A model generated the notes under the pieces. It did not search any database. It had not been told where the DNA came from and saw only the letters and a program-made list of their open reading frames with translations. From Deltaproteobacteria bacterium (GTDB taxonomy: Bacteria > Myxococcota_A > UBA9042 > PHBI01): DNA of 64,000 nucleotides. Below, piece by piece: positions 7,920-15,003 of the stretch. The position numbers and the translations under genes are program-made. Position 1 is the stretch's first letter. Every line of letters begins with the position of its first letter. Location of the stretch: the NCBI GenBank assembly GCA_020632715.1, contig JACKFA010000004.1:310001-374000 (forward strand). Reading direction: 5' to 3'.

Positions 7920-9682
7920 CGGGCGCCTCCGGGCGGGGGGGAGCCGCTCGGGGCGGCCGCGGGGGGCGGTGCGAGGATGGGCGCGCGCGAGCGGGCGCGG
8001 CCCGAGCGTTGGAGCTCGATCTCGCTGAAGAGGGTGGACGGCGCGACGGTGCTGACGGGGATCATGCCTGACTCCGCGCCACAATAGCCGTTGAAGACGC
8101 CGATGTCGTCCCCAGCGGCGAGGAGCTTGCTGATGGTGACGAGCGGTGTGCCGACGACGTCGACCCCTCTCACAAGGGTCTCTTTACCCGTTTCCGCGTC
8201 AACTTGATACACCATGCGCGCCTCGCCCTTGAACGCTTGATACCCGTAGGCGGAGGTGTTCGTCGAGCCGCCCGCGATGTCGCGGATGATGAGGCCGAAG
8301 GGCTTCTTCTGGCGGCGGACCTCGGCGAGGAGGCGGTCGCGGAGCGTCGCGACCGGGACGGGGTCGTGCGCGACGACGACGAGGTTGCCCATGCGGGCCA
8401 CCGGCCGGAGCGTGCCGGCGGCGCGGCCGTGGCCGTTCGAGGCGGTGAGGCCCTCGGCCGGCCGGCGGGCGGAGAGGAACGTGCGGAGCACGCCGTGGTC
8501 GATGAGGACGACGCGCTGCGCGGGGACGCCTTCGTCGTCGAAGGCGTACGTGCCGTTGAGCGGGGTCTGGGCGAGGCGCGCGGTCGTCGGGTCGTCGACG
8601 AGGGAGAGCGTGGGCGGGAGGATCGCCTGCCCGAGGTGCTTCCCGAACGTCTGCCCGGACTCGTCGGCGTCCTGGCGGTGGCCCTCGAGGCGGTGACCGA
8701 GGACCTCGTGGAAGAAGACGCCGGTCGCGGCGGGCTCGAGGAGAGCGGGGCCCGTGTAGGGGTCGAGCGTCGGCGCGGCGCGGAGCGCGGCCAGGTCGGC
8801 GACGAGGCGGCGCGCGCGCTCGAGGAGGGTGGCGTCGTCCGGGAGACCAGCCTCGGTGGGCGCGTAGAGGTCGATGGAGCTCTCGAGGAGCATCCCGTCG
8901 GGCGCCCGCGTCGCGGCGGTCGCGTGGAACGCGTAGAGGGGCGCGACGGTGCGGAGGCGGGCGCCCTCGGTGTTGGCGAGCCAGCGGGTCTCGACGCGGA
9001 AGTCGACCTGGACCTCGGCGTCGAAGAGGGCCGGGTCGGTGGCGAGGATGGCGCCGACGTCGCGGACGACCCGCTCCCAGCGCGGGCGGTCGAGGGTGAG
9101 GGGGGCTGGGGCGTCGGCGGCGATGGCCGGGGCGGCTTTCGAGAAGCTCGGGCGACGCGGCTCGGCGGCGGCGGCGTAGACGCGCTGGCCCTGGAGCTTG
9201 AGGTGGCTCGCGAGGGCCTGCTTGTAGCGGAGGTCGGTCTGGAGCCAGAGGGCGTGGCGGAGGGCGTCGGCGCCGCCGTCGAGGGGGACGTCGCTCGTGG
9301 GCTCGTAGACGCCGTCCTCCACGAAGTCGAGCTCGGGGTCGTCGGAGGAGTCGAAGGCGTAGTCGCCGACGCGGACGTCGACGAGGGCGCGGCGCGTGCG
9401 GGTGCCCGGGTCGACGGCGTAGAGGGCGCCGCGTTTGCCGGTGAGGCCCGCCTTCTGGACCTCCTTGACGGTGTAGGCGATGAAGTAGGCGCGGTCGAAG
9501 CCAGGGAGCTGGAGCTCGGCCGCGGAGCGCGAGAGCTCGGCGGCCATGGCGCGCATGACGTCGTCGCCGGCGAGCGCGGCCGGGAGCGCCTGGGTCGCGC
9601 GCGGGGGCCGAGGTGCTGCGGCCGCGAGCGAGAGCGCGAGCAGCGGAGCGAGGGCGGTGGCGAATGAGCGTTGAAGCGACAT
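7916..9682 (-). CDS. TldD/PmbA-family metalloprotease, exported
   Basis: 588 aa. The N-terminus MSLQRSFATALAPLLALSLA looks like a signal peptide, so unlike E. coli TldD this version is probably exported. The metalloprotease motif is HEVLGHRLEGHRQ at residues 325-337 (HExxxH), followed by the family's glycine-rich region (GTYAFDDEGVPAQRVVLIDH) and a C-terminal GTPLVTISKLLAAGDDIGVF. TldD/TldE act on small peptides such as microcin B17 and RiPP precursors, but only one subunit is encoded here. The ATG start overlaps the divergent ATPase gene by up to 19 nt if that gene starts at 9664. It heads the minus-strand chain to the phosphatase and kinase. Confidence 0.88.
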   Translation of the reverse strand: MSLQRSFATALAPLLALSLAAAAPRPPRATQALPAALAGDDVMRAMAAELSRSAAELQLPGFDRAYFIAYTVKEVQKAGLTGKRGALYAVDPGTRTRRALVDVRVGDYAFDSSDDPELDFVEDGVYEPTSDVPLDGGADALRHALWLQTDLRYKQALASHLKLQGQRVYAAAAEPRRPSFSKAAPAIAADAPAPLTLDRPRWERVVRDVGAILATDPALFDAEVQVDFRVETRWLANTEGARLRTVAPLYAFHATAATRAPDGMLLESSIDLYAPTEAGLPDDATLLERARRLVADLAALRAAPTLDPYTGPALLEPAATGVFFHEVLGHRLEGHRQDADESGQTFGKHLGQAILPPTLSLVDDPTTARLAQTPLNGTYAFDDEGVPAQRVVLIDHGVLRTFLSARRPAEGLTASNGHGRAAGTLRPVARMGNLVVVAHDPVPVATLRDRLLAEVRRQKKPFGLIIRDIAGGSTNTSAYGYQAFKGEARMVYQVDAETGKETLVRGVDVVGTPLVTISKLLAAGDDIGVFNGYCGAESGMIPVSTVAPSTLFSEIELQRSGRARSRAPILAPPPAAAPSGSPPPGGAR

Positions 9683-10848
9683 CAGGGGAGCTCGGCGGGG
9701 ACGGCGTGAGCGGGCTCGAGGGCGCGCGGGCGCGGCTCGGGCGGCTCCGGGCGTGGCTGGCTGGGGGGCTCGTCGAGCGTGACGAGGTGGTGGACGGCGC
9801 GCTGTGCGCGCTCCTCGCGGGTCAGCACGTGCTCCTCCTGGGGCCGCCCGGGACGGCGAAGAGCCTGCTCGCCCGCAGGCTGTGCCAGGGGCTCGCCGGT
9901 GGCAACTTCTTCACCCGGCTCTTGACGCGGTTCTCGACGCCCGAGGAGGTGTTCGGCCCGCTGGACCTGCGCGGGCTCGAGGAGGGTCGGTACGAGCGGC
10001 TGGTGGCGGGGTACCTGCCGACGGCGCACGTGGCGTTCCTGGACGAGATCTTCAAGGCGAACTCCGCGGTGTTGAACTCGCTCTTGAGCGTGCTCAACGA
10101 GCGGACCTTCCACAACGGCGTGGCGCCGATGAGCGTTCCGCTCGTGTGCCTGGTCGGGGCCTCGAACGAGGTGCCCGAGGAGCCGGGGCTCGCCGCGCTC
10201 CACGATCGGTTCGCGGTGAGGTTCTGGGTCGAGCCGATCGCGGCGCGGGAGGGCTTCCTCGCGATGCTGCGCGGGGAGCGCGAGGCCGGCACGGAGGGGG
10301 AGGGCGCGCTGCGGCTCGAGGACGTGGCGACGCTGCGCGCGGCGGTGGCGCGGGTCGAGGCGCCGGAGGAGGTGCTCGATGCGCTCTATCGCGTGCGCGC
10401 GGGGCTCGACAAGCGTGGCGTGGCGGTGTCGGACCGGCGCTATCGGCAGGCGCTCGACGTGGCGCGGGCGCACGCGCTGCTGCGTGGGGCCGGGGCGGTC
10501 GACGACGAGGACGTCGCGGCGCTCGGCGCGTGCCTCTGGTCGGACCCCGAGGAGCGGGCGACCGTGGAGGAGGTGCTCACGGCCGTGTTGGCGGGGTACG
10601 ACGACGAGGCGCGGGCGCTGGTGTCGCGGGGGCGCGAGGTGATGGCGTTCGCGCGGCGGGCGTGGGAGTCGGCCGAGGAGGAGGCGAGGGCGGTCATCGA
10701 GGCGCACGCGAAGCTGAGTCGGCTGGTCGGGGAGAGCGAGCGGTTGCTGCGGCTCGCGACGCAGCAGAAGCGGCGGACGGAGGTGGTGCGGGCGTCGCGT
10801 GACGAGCTCGCGGCGCTGCTCGAGGAGCTCATGGCGGAGGGGTTCTGA
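9664..10848 (+). CDS. RavA/MoxR-type AAA+ ATPase
   Basis: 394 aa from the ATG at 9664. Walker A is GPPGTAKS (residues 60-67), Walker B VAFLDEIFKANS (about 123-134), followed by SVLNERTFHNG and the arginine-containing LHDRFAVRFWVEPI. This is closest to the RavA branch of MoxR ATPases. The C-terminal half contains helices and a coiled-coil-like charged end (KRRTEVVRASRDELAALLEEL). A GTG at 9706 with GGGGA four bases upstream is an alternative start that would avoid overlap with the divergent TldD-like gene. MoxR ATPases with VWA partners act as chaperones for metal-cofactor enzymes or membrane complexes; the next gene is such a partner. Confidence 0.88.
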   Translation: MSVEATSGELGGDGVSGLEGARARLGRLRAWLAGGLVERDEVVDGALCALLAGQHVLLLGPPGTAKSLLARRLCQGLAGGNFFTRLLTRFSTPEEVFGPLDLRGLEEGRYERLVAGYLPTAHVAFLDEIFKANSAVLNSLLSVLNERTFHNGVAPMSVPLVCLVGASNEVPEEPGLAALHDRFAVRFWVEPIAAREGFLAMLRGEREAGTEGEGALRLEDVATLRAAVARVEAPEEVLDALYRVRAGLDKRGVAVSDRRYRQALDVARAHALLRGAGAVDDEDVAALGACLWSDPEERATVEEVLTAVLAGYDDEARALVSRGREVMAFARRAWESAEEEARAVIEAHAKLSRLVGESERLLRLATQQKRRTEVVRASRDELAALLEELMAEGF

Positions 10849-10937
10849 GCGGGGCGGCGCCGGTCGTCGCGCGGGACGCGGTCGACGAGGCCGATTTCGC
10901 CGAGGTCCTCGGGGGATCGGAGCGCCTCGGCGCCGTC

Positions 10938-12362
10938 GTGCGCGAGGGGGCGAGGTTGCTCCCCGACTTCGAGGCGCTGGTGCAGGACGTCTTCACGGCG
11001 CTCGTGAAGTTGAACGCGCGGGTCGCGACGGCGAAGGAGCTGCCGCCTTCTGCGCGTGTGCGGCAGCACCTCGTCGCGGAGGTCGTGGGGGCGGAGAGCT
11101 TCGGGGAGGCGCGGGCTTCGTGCGCGCTGCGGCCGTCGCGGGCGGGGATGGTCGCGCTCGAGGTGGCGCGGTGGGTGATCGCGGCGCTCAAGCGCGGTGA
11201 ATTGCTCGCGCTCGAGGAGGTCCGGGGCGCGTGGGAGCTGGCGGACGTCGAAGAGAAGCTCTCGGAGGTCGCGGGTCGGCGGGCGGCGCTCGCGGCGATG
11301 CGGGGCCGGTTGGACGAGGGCGCGGCCGAGCTCGTCGAAGAGGAGCTCGACGAGGAGGCCGAGGAGCTCGAGGCGCGGCGCGGCGAGCTCGCGGCGGAGG
11401 CGGAGCGAGGGGTGCGGGGGATGCCGTCGGAGACGAGCGCGCGCGCAGCGGACGCGTTGGCCAGGGCGGCGGCGCGGGCGGAGGCTGCGGGTGGTAGGGC
11501 AGGGCGGGGCGGCGCGGGCGGGGATGGCGGACACGAGCTCGATGAGCTGGCGGCGCAGGCGGATCTGCTGGACATGCCGGGCGTGCGGCGGCTGCTCGCG
11601 CTCGTCGGGGCGCTGAAGGACGAGGCGCTCGCGGCGCGGCGGCGGCGGGTGCCGCGGGCGACGACGGAGCTCTACGGGGTCGAGGGGGGCGCGGAGCTCG
11701 AGCGCCTGCTCCCGAGCGAGCTCGCGGGGCTTCGGCACCCGGTGTTGAAGCGCGACTTTCGGCGGCGGTTCGCCGAGCGCGCGCTCCTCGGCTACGCGCT
11801 GCGGGGGGACGAGCGTGAGGGGCGTGGTCCGGCGGTGTTTCTGCTGGACGTGAGCGGGTCGATGGCCGGGGAGAAGGTCGTCTGGGCCAAGGCGATGGTG
11901 CTCGCGATGGGAGAGGTCGCGCGGCGCGAGGGGCGGCGCGTGACGGCGTTCACGTTCTCGTCGGGGGCGGCGCCGCGTCGGCTCGACTTGACGACGCGCG
12001 GGCGGGCGTTCGCGGTCAGGCCGGCCCTGGACACGGAGGGGCTGCGGGGGCTCGTGAAGGCGGGTGTGGGTGGCGGGACCGACTACGAGGCGGCGCTGCG
12101 GGCCGCGCTCGCGGTGATCGCGGAGGGCGGCGACCTGCGTCGGGCCGACGTCGTGCTCGTGACGGATGGCGAGTGCCACGTGAGCGAGGCGTTCCTCGAC
12201 TGGGCCCAGGGTGAGAAGGCAGCGAGGGACACGCGCTGCGTGGGGGTCCTCGTCGACGTGAGCACCCACGCGACGGAGTCGCTGACCGCCCTGTGCGACG
12301 AGGTGGTCAAGGTGACGGACCTGTCGCTCGCTGAGACTCGGAAGGTCCTCAGGGCGTTCTAG
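10938..12362 (+). CDS. VWA-domain protein, ViaA/CoxE-like partner of the ATPase
   Basis: 474 aa. The C-terminal third is a von Willebrand A domain with an intact MIDAS: DVSGSM at residues 304-309, GGTDYEAALRAALAVI further on (Thr) and VTDGECHVSE (Asp). The N-terminal 280 residues are helical and charged, with a long Glu-rich coiled-coil-like region at about 100-160. This layout (VWA at the C-terminus, gene next to a RavA-type ATPase) matches ViaA. Start is a GTG 89 nt after the ATPase stop; no earlier ATG/GTG/TTG is in frame after that stop. The CCATATATGG palindrome at 12365 lies just past the stop codon. Confidence 0.87.
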   Translation: MREGARLLPDFEALVQDVFTALVKLNARVATAKELPPSARVRQHLVAEVVGAESFGEARASCALRPSRAGMVALEVARWVIAALKRGELLALEEVRGAWELADVEEKLSEVAGRRAALAAMRGRLDEGAAELVEEELDEEAEELEARRGELAAEAERGVRGMPSETSARAADALARAAARAEAAGGRAGRGGAGGDGGHELDELAAQADLLDMPGVRRLLALVGALKDEALAARRRRVPRATTELYGVEGGAELERLLPSELAGLRHPVLKRDFRRRFAERALLGYALRGDEREGRGPAVFLLDVSGSMAGEKVVWAKAMVLAMGEVARREGRRVTAFTFSSGAAPRRLDLTTRGRAFAVRPALDTEGLRGLVKAGVGGGTDYEAALRAALAVIAEGGDLRRADVVLVTDGECHVSEAFLDWAQGEKAARDTRCVGVLVDVSTHATESLTALCDEVVKVTDLSLAETRKVLRAF

Positions 12363-12364
12363 CG

Positions 12365-12374
12365 CCATATATGG
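12365..12374. promoter_or_regulatory. CCATATATGG palindrome
   Basis: Ten-base perfect palindrome, AT-rich in a very GC-rich setting, two bases after the VWA gene stop. The same core occurs inside an 18-bp palindrome upstream of the second ParA-family gene (36753-36770). Likely a protein-binding site; the binder is unknown. Confidence 0.4.
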
Positions 12375-12671
12375 TGGTTGGGCGCTCCTTGCCTCGGCGA
12401 GCGTGACTCGCCAGGGTTGGCGTCATCCGCGATTCGCGGGGTGGGGCGCGGTGTGTTCCGAGCGCGGCGCGATGGCTGGCTCGACGCACGGCGGCATGAG
12501 CATGTTCTGCATGGCGCGCTGGGCTAGGACCGCGTTGCGAGCCCGCACCTGCGGGTTGCGTGGGCTCCGGGTGCGATGGGGCGCAGTGCGGGGGCCCGGA
12601 TGTCTGCCGCCGCCTCGTGTGGCGCGCCGTTCACGGGCGAGCGGCGCTGTTCAGGACGCTCGGCCTCTCAC

Positions 12672-12687
12672 TGTTTCACGTGAAACA
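12672..12687. promoter_or_regulatory. parS: parS site 1
   Basis: TGTTTCACGTGAAACA, an exact match to the 16-bp parS consensus bound by chromosomal ParB proteins. It lies 203 bp upstream of the parA start. ParB loads here with CTP and spreads to form the partition complex. Confidence 0.95.
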
Positions 12688-12788
12688 CGATCGTGGGAGC
12701 GCCCCGCAGCCGTTCGGGCGACGCCGACCTCGCCCTCCCACGTCGATTTCCGCGCCGAACTTCTCGATCCGTGTCGCGGACTTGCGAT

Positions 12789-12804
12789 CGTTTCACGTGA
12801 AACA
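12789..12804. promoter_or_regulatory. parS: parS site 2
   Basis: CGTTTCACGTGAAACA, 15 of 16 bases matching the consensus (first base C). It is 117 bp from site 1 and ends 14 bp before the -35 box of the parA promoter, so ParB bound here could also repress parAB transcription. Confidence 0.92.
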
Positions 12805-12818
12805 CGACATCTGGGATC

Positions 12819-12847
12819 TTGACGCGGTCACGAGCTGCCTCGATAAC
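12819..12847 (+). promoter_or_regulatory. Sigma-70 promoter of parA-parB
   Basis: TTGACG, 17-nt spacer, GATAAC. Five of six and four of six matches to the consensus with ideal spacing. Predicted transcript start near 12854, about 20 nt before the parA ATG, leaving room for the AGGAG at 12864-12868. Confidence 0.65.
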
Positions 12848-12874
12848 TGCGCGGTGACCGCACAGGAGACCCAG

Positions 12875-13678
12875 ATGCCAAGAGTCATCGCCGTCGCGAA
12901 CCAGAAGGGCGGAGTCGGCAAGACGACCACCGCAGTGAATCTCGCTGCCTCGCTGGCCGTCGCGGAGCGCCGCGTCCTTCTCATCGACCTTGACCCACAG
13001 GGCAATGCTTCGTCAGCGTTTGGCGTGGACAAGCCTGCATTACGGGACACGGTGTACAATGTCCTGGTCGACAGTACCCCGATGGAAGCGTGCATCGTCG
13101 GGACCGAGCTTACCGGCCTCGACCTCGCCCCCGCGACCACGGACCTCGCCGGCGCCGAGGTGGAGCTGGTCTCGGCCGTCGCGCGCGAGCACCGACTCTC
13201 GCGCGCGCTCGCCAGCCTGACGACGCGGTACGACTACATCATCATCGACTGCCCGCCGTCGCTCGGCCTCCTCACGCTCAACGCGCTCACGGCGGCCTCG
13301 TCGGTCCTCATCCCGCTCCAGTGCGAGTTCTACGCGCTCGAGGGGATGAGCCACCTCCTCGCGACGACCGAGCTCATCCGGACGCACCTGAACCGCTCGC
13401 TCGGCATCGAGGGCATCGTCCTCACGATGTACGACCGCCGTAACAAGCTGAGCTACCAGGTCGAGACGGAGGTGCTGGACTACTTCCGCGACCTCGTCTT
13501 CACGACGCGTATCCCGCGGAACGTCCGGCTCAGTGAGAGCCCCTCGTTCGGCAAGCCGGCCGTCCTCTACGACGTGACCGCGCCCGGGACCGTCGCCTAC
13601 CTGGAGCTCGCTACCGAGCTCATCCAGCGCTCCCAAGCCCCCTCGTCCCACCACGCTTCCGCCGGAGGTGCCGCATGA
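12875..13678 (+). CDS. parA: Chromosome-partitioning ATPase ParA (Soj)
   Basis: 267 aa. Deviant Walker A KGGVGKTTT near residues 12-20, Walker A' LLIDLDPQGN, and Walker B YIIIDCPPSLGLLTLNAL: the classic chromosomal ParA/Soj set with no N-terminal helix-turn-helix. It also has PLQCEFYALEG and RIPRNVRLSESPS. ParA binds DNA as an ATP dimer and is released by ParB to move the origin region. The ATG at 12875 has AGGAG 6 nt upstream. The longer open frame upstream is non-coding because it runs through both parS sites and the promoter. The 3' end overlaps parB by four bases (ATGA). Confidence 0.96.
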   Translation: MPRVIAVANQKGGVGKTTTAVNLAASLAVAERRVLLIDLDPQGNASSAFGVDKPALRDTVYNVLVDSTPMEACIVGTELTGLDLAPATTDLAGAEVELVSAVAREHRLSRALASLTTRYDYIIIDCPPSLGLLTLNALTAASSVLIPLQCEFYALEGMSHLLATTELIRTHLNRSLGIEGIVLTMYDRRNKLSYQVETEVLDYFRDLVFTTRIPRNVRLSESPSFGKPAVLYDVTAPGTVAYLELATELIQRSQAPSSHHASAGGAA

Positions 13679-14553
13679 CCGCTCGAGGCCGCACGGCGCT
13701 CGGGAAGGGCCTCAGCGCCCTGATCCCCGCCCCCCGCTACACGAACCTGAACGACGACTACTTCATGTGCCCCGTGGCGGACATCCGCCAGGATCCGACG
13801 CAGCCGCGCCAGCGCTTCGATGACGACGCGCTCGAGGAGCTCGTCGCGAGCATCAAGGAGAAGGGCATCATCCAGCCCCTCGTGGTGCGCAAGGGCGAGC
13901 CGGACGGCTACATCGTCGTCGCCGGCGAGCGCCGCCTCCGCGCGTCGCGCAAGGCCGGCCTGAAAGAGGTCCCGGTCATCGTCAAGGACGTCGCGACCGA
14001 GGAGGCCTTCGAGCTCGCGCTCATCGAGAACATCCAGCGCGAGGACCTGAACGCCATCGAGGAGGCCGCGGCCTACCAGCGCCTCATCGACTCGTCGAGC
14101 TACACCCAGGAGGTGCTCGCGCGCCGTCTCGGGAAGAACCGCTCGACCATCGCGAACGCGCTGCGCCTCCTCACGCTCTCGACGGACCACCAGCAGCTCC
14201 TGATCGACCGGCGGATCACCCCGGGGCACGCGCGCTGCCTCCTCGCGGTCCAGGACGACAGCCAGCGCCAGGCGCTCGCCGAGCGCATCCTCAGCCAGGA
14301 CCTGAGCGTCCGGGACGCGGAGAAGGCCGCGCGCACCGCGAAGCCCGGCACCGCGGACATCCAGGCGGCCAACGACCCGGTCCAGAAGCCCGCCAGCGCC
14401 GTGCAGCTCTACTGTGACCAGCTCGCCGACGAGCTCAGCCGCGCGCTCGACAGCAGCGTGACCGTGAAGGCCCGCGGTCGCCGCGGCAAGCTCATCATCA
14501 GCTTCTCGAGCCTCGAGGAGCTCCGCGCGCTGCACCAGCGCCTCATGCCCTGA
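13675..14553 (+). CDS. parB: Chromosome-partitioning protein ParB
   Basis: 292 aa. It opens with the usual ALGKGLSALIP, followed by the ParB/Srx CTPase domain: QPRQRFDDDALEELVASIKE, the GERRLRAS nucleotide-binding motif, and the ENIQREDLNAIEEA segment. The central helix-turn-helix (RLGKNRSTIANALRLL) recognises parS, and the C-terminal region gives dimerisation. ParB is a CTP-dependent DNA clamp that loads at the two parS sites upstream of parA. It overlaps parA by four bases and is followed by a strong hairpin terminator. Confidence 0.96.
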   Translation: MTARGRTALGKGLSALIPAPRYTNLNDDYFMCPVADIRQDPTQPRQRFDDDALEELVASIKEKGIIQPLVVRKGEPDGYIVVAGERRLRASRKAGLKEVPVIVKDVATEEAFELALIENIQREDLNAIEEAAAYQRLIDSSSYTQEVLARRLGKNRSTIANALRLLTLSTDHQQLLIDRRITPGHARCLLAVQDDSQRQALAERILSQDLSVRDAEKAARTAKPGTADIQAANDPVQKPASAVQLYCDQLADELSRALDSSVTVKARGRRGKLIISFSSLEELRALHQRLMP

Positions 14554-15003
14554 GACGCGCACCCGTCGCCACGGCTGGGGAGGGCCGGTTCCTAGCGGGA
14601 CCGGCCCTCTCGCGTCTCATTGCGGCGCGCAAGCAGCTGGAGCCGTCCACCGCCGGCCTCCTCACCGCCTGCCGTCGTCGTCGATGCTCGGCGCACCCAT
14701 GGGTGCCCGGGGGCTGCGCCCCCGCGCCCCGCGGGGAGCCTTGGCAGACGGCGAGGATGCTCGACGGCGACCGGGCTCCAGCCACTTGAGCGCCATAGTC
14801 ACGCACGAGGAGGTGGCGGCGCCCGACGCCGCCCGCGCCGCGAACCACACGGCGTGACGTGACTCGCCGCCAGGCGACGGCGCGGCTCTCCAACCGCGAG
14901 TCCAACTTCGGAACCGCTTCGAAGGCCTACCCCCGACCCGGCAGCAGACCCGTGGCTCGGCGACGACGGCCGTCCCCGCAGGCTCCGCCCCTCATCAACG
15001 GCC
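14554..15003. other. 450-bp intergenic region between convergent parB and topA
   Basis: No gene I can support. It contains the parB terminator (14580-14609), then a block near 14693-14735 packed with short GC-rich palindromes: GCACCCATGGGTGC (14693-14706), GGGGGC/GCCCCC and CCCCGCGGGG. These resemble REP-type palindromic units. The remaining roughly 250 bp up to the topA stop is featureless; short frames there have no start signal or domain. Confidence 0.6.
14580..14609 (+). terminator. Hairpin terminator after parB
   Basis: 13-bp stem (GAGGGCCGGTTCC with GGGACCGGCCCTC, one G-T pair) and the four-base loop TAGC, followed by TCTCGCGTCTCATT. It lacks a pure T-run, but stem strength and position 26 nt after parB support termination. 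Confidence 0.7.

Larger units (their letters stand above)
12363..12874. other. 512-bp intergenic region holding the parS sites and parA promoter
   Basis: No credible gene. From left to right it holds a CCATATATGG palindrome directly after the VWA gene, about 290 bp with nothing recognisable, a perfect parS, a second near-perfect parS 117 bp later, and a sigma-70 promoter in front of parA. Frames that cross it read the parS sequence as repeated VSRET and lack any domain. Given parA-parB, this is the centromere-like site; the replication origin is usually within tens of kilobases, but no dnaA, DnaA-box cluster or AT-rich unwinding element is visible here. Confidence 0.8.

Noticed and set aside
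12403..12822. Open frame of 139 codons upstream of parA
   Set aside because: It crosses both parS sites, which translate as repeated VSRET, and has no domain, start signal or codon pattern of a gene.
14662..14850. 62-codon frame on the minus strand between parB and topA
   Set aside because: It lies over the palindrome cluster, lacks a ribosome-binding site and shows no recognisable protein.
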